Assembly (NCBI GenBank): GCA_963813635.1
Contig: CAWEZO010000007.1
Span: 868,001 to 932,000, forward strand
Direction of reading: 5' to 3'
Source: JBBRZM01 sp963813635
GTDB taxonomy: Bacteria > Actinomycetota > Acidimicrobiia > IMCC26256 > JBBRZM01
DNA: 64,000 bases
The position numbers and the translations under genes were made by a program. Below the pieces are notes generated by a model. That model was not told where the DNA came from, made no database searches, and worked only from the letters and a program-made list of their open reading frames with translations. Of this stretch, positions 57,553 through 64,000 are shown in pieces; position 1 is the stretch's first letter, and every line of letters starts with the position of its first letter.

Positions 57553-58101
57553 TCATCGCGGCGGGCGCCCGTAGGCGAGGAACAGCGTGCCTTGCTGCGT
57601 GCGGTCGACGTCGAGGAGTTCGAGGGTCTGGAGGTGGTCGGCGCCGATGAAGAGGCGCCGCCCGTGTCCGGCGATCACGGGCGCGACGACGAGGTGGAGC
57701 TGGTCGACGAGTTGGGCGTGTAGCAGTGAGCGCGTGAGCTCGATGCTTCCGTGGATGCCGATGTCACCGCCGGACTGTCGCTTCAGTGCGTTGACGTAGT
57801 CGATGATCGGCGTGTCGACGAGCGTGGTGTTGCTCCAGGCTTGTGGGGGAGTGCTCGACGTCGCGACGTGTTTGCGCGTTCTGTTGATGAAGCTCGCAAA
57901 GGGTTCGACGTCCGATGTCGGCCAGTACCCGACCCAGTAGTCATAGGTGCCGCGTCCGAGGAGGACGTCGTCCTGGGACGCGATGATCCGGTCGAGATTG
58001 GCGAACACCTCGGGTCCGGTGTCGAAGAACCAGTTCCCCGGTTCCTCGGCAACACCGTCGAGCGAGAGCAGCTGGTAAAGCACGACGCGGCGCTTCTGCA
58101 T
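57553..58101 (-). CDS. Dihydrofolate reductase-fold protein (RibD C-terminal type)
   Basis: A 182-residue YwjB/YyaP-like protein. VVLYQLLSLDGVAEEP, DVLLGRGTYDYWVGYWP and GDIGIHGSIELTRSLL are the family's nucleotide-binding segments. These often accompany ArsR-AHSA1 pairs in Actinobacteria. True folate activity is unproven. Located 6 bases after the AHSA1 gene. Confidence 0.85.
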   Translation of the reverse strand: MQKRRVVLYQLLSLDGVAEEPGNWFFDTGPEVFANLDRIIASQDDVLLGRGTYDYWVGYWPTSDVEPFASFINRTRKHVATSSTPPQAWSNTTLVDTPIIDYVNALKRQSGGDIGIHGSIELTRSLLHAQLVDQLHLVVAPVIAGHGRRLFIGADHLQTLELLDVDRTQQGTLFLAYGRPPR

Positions 58102-58107
58102 GATGAT

Positions 58108-58596
58108 TCACAAATCCCGGCAGAGCGCGACGAGCTGGTCGAGCGCGGTGCTCCAGCCGTTGTGGAAGCCCATCTCGGCGTGGCGGTGGCAGGTCTCGCG
58201 GTCACCGTGGATCGCCAGCGCCGAGTACTTCGTGCCCGTCCCTGCCGGCTCGATCGAGATGACGCCGGTGAACGGGATCTCGGGCGACGCGACGGGCCGG
58301 AAGCCCGGGCCGAGCACCGAAGTCCATGCGAGCCGTTCGGGCTCGACGACTTCGACGTAGCAGCCGAGGTTCGGGAACTCCTTGCCCTCCGGCGAGCGCA
58401 TCACCGTGCGGAAGATGCCGCCGGGGCGCAGGTCGATCTCGCAGTCGATCGTCGTGAACGGTGCCGGCGCGAACCACCGCTTCACGTGCTCCGGGGTGGT
58501 CCACGCCGTCCACACGAACTTCGCGGGCACGTCCACGACGCGTTCGAGGACGAGGTCGAGGTCGGGATTCGGTAGGTAGTCATGCATCGCGCTCAT
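58108..58596 (-). CDS. SRPBCC (AHSA1-type) domain protein
   Basis: A 162-residue START/AHSA1-fold protein with a hydrophobic ligand cavity. ERVVDVPAKFVWTAWTTPEHVKRWF and GGIFRTVM are family motifs; GWSTALDQLVALC is the long C-terminal helix. Its start overlaps the ArsR stop (GTGA/ATGA type). Adjacent ArsR suggests ligand-linked expression; ligand unknown. Confidence 0.9.
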   Translation of the reverse strand: MSAMHDYLPNPDLDLVLERVVDVPAKFVWTAWTTPEHVKRWFAPAPFTTIDCEIDLRPGGIFRTVMRSPEGKEFPNLGCYVEVVEPERLAWTSVLGPGFRPVASPEIPFTGVISIEPAGTGTKYSALAIHGDRETCHRHAEMGFHNGWSTALDQLVALCRDL

Positions 58597-58931
58597 TGCT
58601 CCTGCTCCCAGAGTTCGCCGACATAGGCGTCGAGTTGGTCGAGCCGTCGTTCCCAGTTGTGCCGTTGCGACGCGATCCAGCGCTCCGCGACCTCGAGCGG
58701 CTTGGCGACGAGGCGATAGGTCCGTACCCGTCCCTGCTTGCGCGACTCGACGAGACCGCAGCGCTCCAGAACGCCCATGTGTTGGGTGAACGACGGGAGC
58801 GCCATCGCGAAGGGCCGGGCCAGCTCACTCGTCGCGGCCGGCCCGCGGCCCAGCCGTTCGACCACGGCGCGCCGCGTCGGGTCCGCGAGCGCCTGGAACA
58901 CTCCGTCCACGACCACCGAATCCTTAGGCAC
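58593..58931 (-). CDS. ArsR-family transcriptional regulator
   Basis: A 112-residue winged-helix repressor. VFQALADPTRRAVVERL starts helix 1-2, LPSFTQHMGVLERCGLV is the recognition helix and wing. The metal-binding Cys box (ELCVC) is absent, so a non-metal signal is likely. GTG start lies inside a perfect palindrome and just after a -10, implying autoregulation of a leaderless operon. Confidence 0.92.
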   Translation of the reverse strand: MPKDSVVVDGVFQALADPTRRAVVERLGRGPAATSELARPFAMALPSFTQHMGVLERCGLVESRKQGRVRTYRLVAKPLEVAERWIASQRHNWERRLDQLDAYVGELWEQEQ

Positions 58932-58945
58932 TGACCTAAGTATTA
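58923..58945 (-). promoter_or_regulatory. ArsR operator and promoter
   Basis: CTTAGG-N6-CCTAAG (58923-58940), a perfect 18-bp palindrome that encloses the GTG start. TAATAC (58945-58940 on the minus strand) is a -10 with only 8 bases to the GTG. Confidence 0.65.
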
Positions 58946-58973
58946 CCCCACCGGTCGCAGGGGAGCAAGGGGT

Positions 58974-59295
58974 TCAGAGCGTCACGCCTGCCGAGTCCGC
59001 GCTGGCGACCACAGCGCGCAGGGCCGCGACGTGGCCTTCGAAGGCGGACCGGCCCGTGTCGGTGAGCCGCACCTTGCCCGCGGCGCCGGTTGCTGAGCGG
59101 ACGTTCGATGCTGATGTAGCCCGCGTCCTCCAACGTGGCGAACTGCTTCGAGAGCGCCGAGTCGGAGCGTTCGAGCCGATCGCGCACGAACGCAAAGTCG
59201 ATCCAGTCGGCTGACGCCAGGAGCGCCACGATCGAGAGCCGGGTGCTTGGGTGAATCAGCTCGTCGAAGCGCGCCTCGGCCGTCGCTCGCGGTCG
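58974..59295 (-). CDS. Winged-helix transcriptional regulator (frame break near 59095)
   Basis: About 100 residues: RFDELIHPSTRLSIVALLAS, SALSKQFATLEDAGYISIE (recognition helix), and in another frame GKVRLTDTGRSAFEGHV with the wing and last helix. This matches the PF13601-type DNA-binding family. A start codon is not evident; the 5' end is approximate. It pairs with the membrane gene upstream, as often seen in Actinobacteria. Confidence 0.65.
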
Positions 59296-59329
59296 CGCCC
59301 CTCGGCGCGGTGACGCACGAGGTGAGTCG

Positions 59330-59748
59330 CGGGCCCCGAGGAGGACGGCGAACGCGACGACGATGCTCGAGATCAAGACCGGCTACGGCGCGCCTAGGGC
59401 GTCGGCGACCAGCGCGATACCGACAGTCACCGCGATGAGCGCGACCAGGAAGCCGGTGGCGAGCGCGCGGACGTGCCGGCTGACGAGATCGGCGCGCACA
59501 CTGAGCCGTCGGGACCGTGGCGGCCGTCAATCACGCGCCCGGCGATCGCCGTGGAGCGCGCCGAAGCCCACCGTTGCGACGATCGACAGCCAAGGGATCC
59601 CCGCCACGGTGACGACCCCAACCCGACCGAGCGCGAGGTCCCACCAGTACCAGGCCGGCACGTCGATCTCGGCGACGATTTGCCCGCGGCGCAGGTCGAT
59701 GCCGTCGAGCGCGCGGTCCGCGTCGGCCCGGTTGATCTGTTCCGTCAT
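59330..59748 (-). pseudogene. Membrane protein gene with several frame breaks
   Basis: MTEQINRADADRALDGIDLRR starts at ATG 59748 after GAGAGG; then VPAWYWWDLAL and three hydrophobic segments (PWLSIVATVGFGA; ATGFLVALIAVTVGIALVAD; SSIVVAFAVLLGA) are read in different frames. Probably a small membrane protein co-transcribed with the regulator. Number of breaks exceeds that of other genes, so true decay is possible. Confidence 0.55.
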
Positions 59749-59789
59749 GCCTCTCGCCTTCGCTTTGCTACCGGGCAACCCGCCTACGG

Positions 59790-59804
59790 TTTCCCGCTAG
59801 GAAA
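59790..59804. promoter_or_regulatory. Candidate operator TTTCC-N5-GGAAA
   Basis: A short inverted repeat 42 bases upstream of the membrane gene at 59748. It may bind the winged-helix regulator encoded downstream. Weak evidence. Confidence 0.3.
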
Positions 59805-59879
59805 GTCAAGGGTGCAGAGCAGGTTCGCGAGCACGAGCGCGACGAGACCCTTGGACGACGAGCTCAGAACGGTTCATCG

Positions 59880-60139
59880 GTGGGTGCGGTGTTCCCGCTC
59901 ACGTTTGTCTCCAGCGCCTGCGTGCCGGTCTCCACGACGCCTTCGTGGATGCAGGGCTTCGCGGAGCACCAGCCGATCACGGTGATGGTCAACGCCATCC
60001 GGTGCCTCACGGGCGGTGCCCACGTCGAGGCGTGGCTGCCCCACAGCACCACCTACGACGTCGCGATATCGGTGCAGTGGTCCGTGGCGATCATCGCGGT
60101 GTCTTGCCGATCGCGATCCGCCGCTTCGCCCGGCAGTGA
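59880..60139 (+). pseudogene. ABC-2 type (DrrB-like) permease C-terminal fragment
   Basis: FPLTFVSSACVPVSTTPSWM and AEHQPITVMVNAIRCL are the last periplasmic loop and helix of DrrB-type drug exporters. A frame change near 60105 leads to LPIAIRRFARQ and TAG/TGA-type stop at 60137-60139. The N-terminal helices and ATPase gene are absent, so this is a fragment. Confidence 0.7.
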
Positions 60140-60154
60140 CGGCAGCGCCCGCGG

Positions 60155-60715
60155 TCATGTCGTCACGCGGTATTGGAGATGGACCGTGCCGTTGGTGAAT
60201 CGCCGGTGGTCGAGCAGTTCGAGGTCCAGGCGGATGCGGTCGGGGAGCGCCGGCTTGCCGCCGCCGACGACAACGGGCGCGAGGAAGAGGTCGCACCGGT
60301 CGATGAGCCCGGCCCTGAATGCCTCGGCGGCGATGTTGGCGCCCCCGATCATGAGGTCACGCTCGGCTGACGCCTTCAACCCGCGAACGGTGTCGATATC
60401 GAAGCTGGGTTCGATCGCGGTTCTCTTCGTCGACGCGGCCGACAGGGTGGTCGAGTACACGATCTTGTCCGCTGTCTGCCAGATCCGCGCGAAGTCAGCC
60501 GCGACGCCCGGCTGCGAGGTGATGCTCGGGTCGGTCTCCCAGACGGCCATCGTCTCGTACATCAGTCGGCCGTAGAGCAGGGTGCCGGCTGCGCGCACGA
60601 GGTCGTTCGCGGCGGCGTGCACTTCGTCGCTGGGCGCGGCCCAGTCGAACTTGCCGTCTTCGTCCTCGATGTAGCCGTCGAGCGACGTCATCGCGAAGTA
60701 GATGAGTTGCGCCAT
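60155..60715 (-). CDS. Dihydrofolate reductase-fold protein (RibD C-terminal type), second copy
   Basis: A 186-residue protein of the same superfamily as 57553-58101 but divergent. FAMTSLDGYIEDEDGKFDW, LLYGRLMYETM and RDLMIGGANIAAEAF are the typical segments. ATG 60715 is chosen as the family start (MAQLIYF). It appears monocistronic; no clear promoter seen. Confidence 0.87.
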   Translation of the reverse strand: MAQLIYFAMTSLDGYIEDEDGKFDWAAPSDEVHAAANDLVRAAGTLLYGRLMYETMAVWETDPSITSQPGVAADFARIWQTADKIVYSTTLSAASTKRTAIEPSFDIDTVRGLKASAERDLMIGGANIAAEAFRAGLIDRCDLFLAPVVVGGGKPALPDRIRLDLELLDHRRFTNGTVHLQYRVTT

Positions 60716-60912
60716 GGCACACCTCCGGGCTCTCGATTCTGCGCGTCCTGATCCACATCGGCCACGGACGCCGAGCACGCCCGGCCGCGCGTTCGGGGAC
60801 ACCCTCGGCTTCCTGAACGCGAACACGTATCCGTCGACATGTCGCGGTGTCTCGCCGAGCGAAGGCGATTGTGGTCACGGCGAGTCTTGCCGCCTGGAGG
60901 TCACGGGCTCAA

Positions 60913-61290
60913 TCAGACGGGCCCGACGACGTGTGAGTCCCTGATGGTGATGACGTGGCCGTCGGGGTCCGTCAAATAGAAGCGTCGGTGGGGCGACTCC
61001 ATGACGATCTCGGTCACCGGCAGCCCCTGGGCCTGCCACGTGTCGTAGGTGGAGTCGATGTCCTCCACCATCAGATCCCAGCCGACAGGTCCGGGGACGC
61101 TCTGTTCGGGGTCGTGTCGGATCGTCAAGTGCGTCCCGCCGCGCATCTCGAGCGCCGCGAAGTTCTCCATTACCGCGACCGAGCGCATCCCGATCTGCTC
61201 GTAGAAGCGCGCCGAGCGTGTGATGTGGCCAGTGGGCAAAAAGATGTGGCCCGTCCACACCGGCGGGCGAGCCTCGGGTGTCTCGGCCAT
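60913..61290 (-). CDS. Glyoxalase/bleomycin-resistance (VOC) protein
   Basis: A 125-residue VOC-fold protein. GHITRSARFYEQIGMRSV, WDLMVEDIDSTYDTWQAQGL and RRFYLTDPDGHVITI are the paired beta-alpha-beta units. Possible metal ligands His and Glu occur, but a substrate cannot be named. Start is ATG 61290; 200 bases of apparently non-coding DNA precede the 60715 gene on its other side. Confidence 0.85.
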   Translation of the reverse strand: MAETPEARPPVWTGHIFLPTGHITRSARFYEQIGMRSVAVMENFAALEMRGGTHLTIRHDPEQSVPGPVGWDLMVEDIDSTYDTWQAQGLPVTEIVMESPHRRFYLTDPDGHVITIRDSHVVGPV

Positions 61291-61471
61291 GGCGGCGATC
61301 GTATTCCCCTGGCCAACTGCCGCGGCGGTGGGAGCGGCGAACGGCGTTTGCTTGCTTCGGGACCCATCGGCGGCTTGATCATGCAGCGATGAGCCAGGCC
61401 TCGCAGGTGTCGCGTGTACTTAGCCTCGATCTGGAGTTGACCCGCTCTCGTAGACACGGGGTTTTGGTTGA

Positions 61472-62341
61472 TCATGCCACTCGGGCGGCTGCGTAGACCT
61501 CGGACGGGGTGCGGTGGTCGAGGCCGGCTTGGTGGCGGGCCCGGTTGTAGAACGCTTCGATGTAGTCGAACAGTGCGGCGCGCAGCTCGGCTCGTGATGA
61601 CCAGTGTCGACGCCGGTGGATCCAGGCGAGCTCTCGTTTGAGCGTCGCCCAGAATGCTTCCATCGCAGCGTTGTCGTACGCGTCGCCGGTTGAGCCGAAC
61701 GATGCGACGAGCCCGTAGTCCTCGAGGTGGTTCGCGAACCGCAGCGACGTGTAGACCGACCCGCGGTCGCTGTGATGCACGACGTCGTGGTCGGGTTGGC
61801 GGCGTCCGATGGCCATGACCAGCGCGTTGATCACCAGATCGGTGGTGGCGCGTTCGTGCATCGACCAGCCGACCAAGCTTCGGTCGTGCAGGTCGAGGAT
61901 CCCGGCGAGGTAGAGCTTGCCGTTGCCGGTCGCGAACTCGGTGATGTCACCCACCCACCGCTCATCCGGCGCCGCCGCGGTGAAGTCCCGCTCGAGGAGA
62001 TCCGGCGCGGGTGCAGTGTCGGGTCGGCCTCGCCGCCACCGACGCCGAGCGTGCGCCCCGACCAGGCCGTCGGTGCGCATCAGACGAGCTACACGCTTGC
62101 GGCCATGGCAACGGCCGGCCCGGCGAAGCTGCCCCTCGACCCGCGGCGCCCCATAGGTGCCACGCGACCGTTCATGAATCGCTCGGATCTCGACCACCAA
62201 CTCGGCGTCACCGACCGCGCGTTCGGACGGCGGACGATCACGCCAGGCATAGAACCCCGATCGTGACACCTCGACGAGCTCGCAGAGCCGCTTCACCGGA
62301 TAGCCGGCCACATGGTCCTCGACGAAACGGAAGCGGCTCAC
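61472..62341 (-). CDS. IS3-family transposase OrfB
   Basis: A 289-residue integrase-core transposase. HTH_21-like N-terminus with YPVKRLCELVEVSRSGFYAWR; the DDE motif appears in VGDITEFATGNGKLYLAG (Asp), VVHHSDRGSVYTS (Asp) and NAAMEAFWATLKRE (Glu). GTG 62341 overlaps the OrfA stop (GTGA), consistent with coupling or -1 frameshift fusion as in IS3 elements. Confidence 0.95.
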   Translation of the reverse strand: MSRFRFVEDHVAGYPVKRLCELVEVSRSGFYAWRDRPPSERAVGDAELVVEIRAIHERSRGTYGAPRVEGQLRRAGRCHGRKRVARLMRTDGLVGAHARRRWRRGRPDTAPAPDLLERDFTAAAPDERWVGDITEFATGNGKLYLAGILDLHDRSLVGWSMHERATTDLVINALVMAIGRRQPDHDVVHHSDRGSVYTSLRFANHLEDYGLVASFGSTGDAYDNAAMEAFWATLKRELAWIHRRRHWSSRAELRAALFDYIEAFYNRARHQAGLDHRTPSEVYAAARVA

Positions 62342-62637
62342 CGCGTCGTCTCCTTGGCGAAATAGGCGGCTGCCTTCCGCAAGATCTCCATGTCCATCTG
62401 CAACTGGGCGTTCTCGCGTCGCAAGCGGCGCAGCTCGGAACGTTCCGACTCGGTCAACGCCTCCGGGTCCGCGTCGCGTTCTCGACGCTCCTGATCGGCA
62501 CGCATCCAGTTCGCGAGCGTGTTGTCGCTGATCCCGAGACTTCGAGCAACCTCGACACGAGACCGACCCGACGAACGGACCAACTCGATCGCTTCACGCC
62601 GGAACTCGGCCGGATACTTCGACGGACGACCCACCAT
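62338..62637 (-). CDS. IS3-family transposase OrfA
   Basis: A 99-residue helix-turn-helix protein. PSKYPAEFRREAIELVRSSG, VARSLGISDNTLANW (HTH), and a leucine zipper LRRLRRENAQLQMDMEILRK-type coiled coil near 70-90. It pairs with OrfB for transposase assembly. Confidence 0.94.
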   Translation of the reverse strand: MVGRPSKYPAEFRREAIELVRSSGRSRVEVARSLGISDNTLANWMRADQERRERDADPEALTESERSELRRLRRENAQLQMDMEILRKAAAYFAKETTR

Positions 62638-62886
62638 GGGCTCCTTCCTCCAGGGTCTCCCCCAGAATCAGGTGTCCACGCAAGCGGGTCAACTCCAATC
62701 CACCGATTTGAGGTTTCGTCTGGCTGATTTGTCGGTGAGGTGCGTGCGTCGCGTGTGTTTGAGTGCCGAGGGGCGGCTGGTGGGGTCGGTTTCGGTTCGT
62801 GGTCGCCTGAGTGTGTGACGTTCGCCGCGCTCGAGGCGTGGTTCGCTGTTGGCCGTCCGTCTTTCGCGCTCGACGCGGTGCGATGC

Positions 62887-64000
62887 TCAGGTGAGCATCG
62901 GGAGTGCGCGCAGCTTGTCGAGCGCGCTGAGGAACGCGTCGGCCCAGGGCCATCGTGCCGGGAGGCGAAGCGTGGATCGTCCGCTGCGGTTGACGACGCG
63001 GCCGGGCAACGCGAACAGCTTCGTTCGCATGGTGCGCGCGACCGTGAGCTGCGCGTCGGGATGCACCTCGCCGAGTCGGGCGGTCCAACGCATGAGGTTG
63101 TGAGCGAGCACCGCGCAGGCGAGCCAAGCGGCGTTGGCGAAGAACTTGCCGGATGGGCAGTGCGTGAGACCGGCACCCTCTTTGAGGTCACGGATCGCGA
63201 GTTCGACCGTGGCGTGATCGCGGTGGAACTGATCGACCTCGACGGTCGGCCGGTCGAGGTTGGTGATGAACGCGTGGTAGCGCCAGTCAGGCCACAGCTG
63301 CGCTTGGGTTGGGTCGATGAGGCGGGTGCGGCGCACCATAAGCCGGAACTCGCGTTGCCGCTTGTCGTGGCCGCGGGTCACGTAAGTGGTCTCGGCGACC
63401 GCGGCCTCACCGCCGTCGGGGTAGACGATCGGTGTCCACGACTGCTCGGGAATCGTCTCAATGCAGGCCCGCAGCGGCTTTCTCAACGCGACGGTGATGG
63501 ACCAATCGACCCCCAAGCGATCGAGCGTGTCGATCAGCGCATAGGACCAGAACCCCGAATCGGCGCGCAGCACGACCGCGCCGGTGGCGCCGGCGCGCCA
63601 CACCCGGGCGATCAGTTCTTCGACGAAACGCTGCACCCCACGTTGGCTCGATCCCTTGCGGAAGCGTGCGTGGAGCACCTCGCCGGTCTGGGCGCGAGTG
63701 GCGAGCAGCGGGTGGTAACCGAGCTGGCGGGTGTAGCCGTAGGCGGCACCCTGTTTCTGTTTGCCGTGCACCTCGCACATCGTCGAATCGAGATCGATCG
63801 TCATGGGGTCGGCGCCGGGGCCGGCCCCGGCATTCCACGCGCGCCGGAACGTCTCGGCGATGACCTTGTCGAGTTGACGGACATGCCCGAACGTGAACGC
63901 GCGCAAGAACGAGCCGAGCGTCGAGGGCGCCATCACCCGAAACGGCAACACTCGTTGCGTCGCGCCCGCGCGCAGTATGTCGGCGTGATCAATGTGCGTG
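62887..64000 (-). CDS. IS1380-family transposase (5' end beyond the window)
   Basis: The visible 371 residues carry an IS4/IS1380-type DDE domain. HRVMAPSTLG-like VMAPSTLGSFLRAFTFGHV, then IDLDSTMCEVHG (first Asp), VLRADSGFW (second Asp), and ATVELAIRDLKEGAGL (Glu). Open to the edge of the window, so the N-terminus is missing here. The C-terminus ends RALPMLT. About 190 non-coding bases follow to the IS3 insertion, and probably contain the element's end. Confidence 0.92.
   Translation of the reverse strand, partial: THIDHADILRAGATQRVLPFRVMAPSTLGSFLRAFTFGHVRQLDKVIAETFRRAWNAGAGPGADPMTIDLDSTMCEVHGKQKQGAAYGYTRQLGYHPLLATRAQTGEVLHARFRKGSSQRGVQRFVEELIARVWRAGATGAVVLRADSGFWSYALIDTLDRLGVDWSITVALRKPLRACIETIPEQSWTPIVYPDGGEAAVAETTYVTRGHDKRQREFRLMVRRTRLIDPTQAQLWPDWRYHAFITNLDRPTVEVDQFHRDHATVELAIRDLKEGAGLTHCPSGKFFANAAWLACAVLAHNLMRWTARLGEVHPDAQLTVARTMRTKLFALPGRVVNRSGRSTLRLPARWPWADAFLSALDKLRALPMLT

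Larger units (their letters stand above)
61429..62700 (-). mobile_element. Intact IS3-family insertion sequence
   Basis: 1,266 bp (61432-62697) bounded by imperfect 25-bp terminal inverted repeats, TGGAGTTGACCCGCT on the left and AGCGGGTCAACTCCA on the right. The 3-bp target duplication ATC flanks both sides (61429-61431; 62698-62700). Two overlapping orfs on the minus strand are intact. It probably inserted recently. Confidence 0.92.

Overview
The window is one end-to-end stretch of a high-GC actinobacterial chromosome. It looks like an uncultured lineage near the Acidimicrobiia, but that placement is an inference from gene content only. Actinobacterial markers include an mIHF-type integration host factor beside gmk and rpoZ, a PriA without a recognisable ATPase motif, DUF2017 and DUF1844 genes, many GTG starts with ATGA/GTGA overlaps, and an LPxTG surface protein. 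Long single-strand runs of housekeeping genes fill 1-50.8 kb; 50.8-64 kb is accessory DNA.

Layout. 1-5.1 kb: shikimate genes (aroC end, aroK, aroB, aroQ), an Xaa-Pro peptidase, efp, nusB, clpS and DUF2017. 5.2-6.1 kb: an SDR oxidoreductase. 6.1-15.2 kb: a pyrimidine operon (pyrR-pyrB-pyrC-carA-carB-pyrD-pyrF) headed by a PyrR-binding hairpin and an intrinsic terminator. 15.2-25.9 kb: mihF, gmk, rpoZ, coaBC, metK, priA, def, fmt, rsmB, rpe, a response regulator with a GGDDF domain, and a MoaB-type gene. 25.9-30.5 kb: an FMN riboswitch controlling ribD-ribE-ribBA-ribH, followed by hisG. 30.5-34 kb: an LPxTG protein, a GH15 glycosidase and DUF1844. 34-39.7 kb: infC-rpmI-rplT (infC apparently starts at AUA), an rRNA methyltransferase, pheS and pheT. 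39.7-40.5 kb: two hotdog dehydratases. 40.5-48.9 kb: argCJBDFRGH behind ArgR boxes. 48.9-50.8 kb: a 3-methyladenine glycosylase and tyrS.

Accessory end. A 5.9-kb segment (50809-56742) is bracketed by a 19-bp direct repeat resembling a tRNA 3' end. It holds a serine recombinase relic without its catalytic domain, a TadE-TadE-TadG operon, a decayed IS630 copy, an IS3 fragment and a PilZ gene. Beyond it come an ArsR-led operon (arsR, AHSA1, DHFR-like, PPOX), a decayed regulator/membrane pair, an ABC permease fragment, a second DHFR-like gene, a glyoxalase-fold gene, an intact IS3-family element with 3-bp target duplications, and an IS1380-family transposase running off the end.

Quality caveat. 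About twenty conserved genes carry a single reading-frame break, most often a 1-base length change in a G or C run. Many are essential (pheS, pheT, carB, gmk, hisG, argG), so these are most likely sequencing indels. Such genes are listed as one CDS with the break noted.
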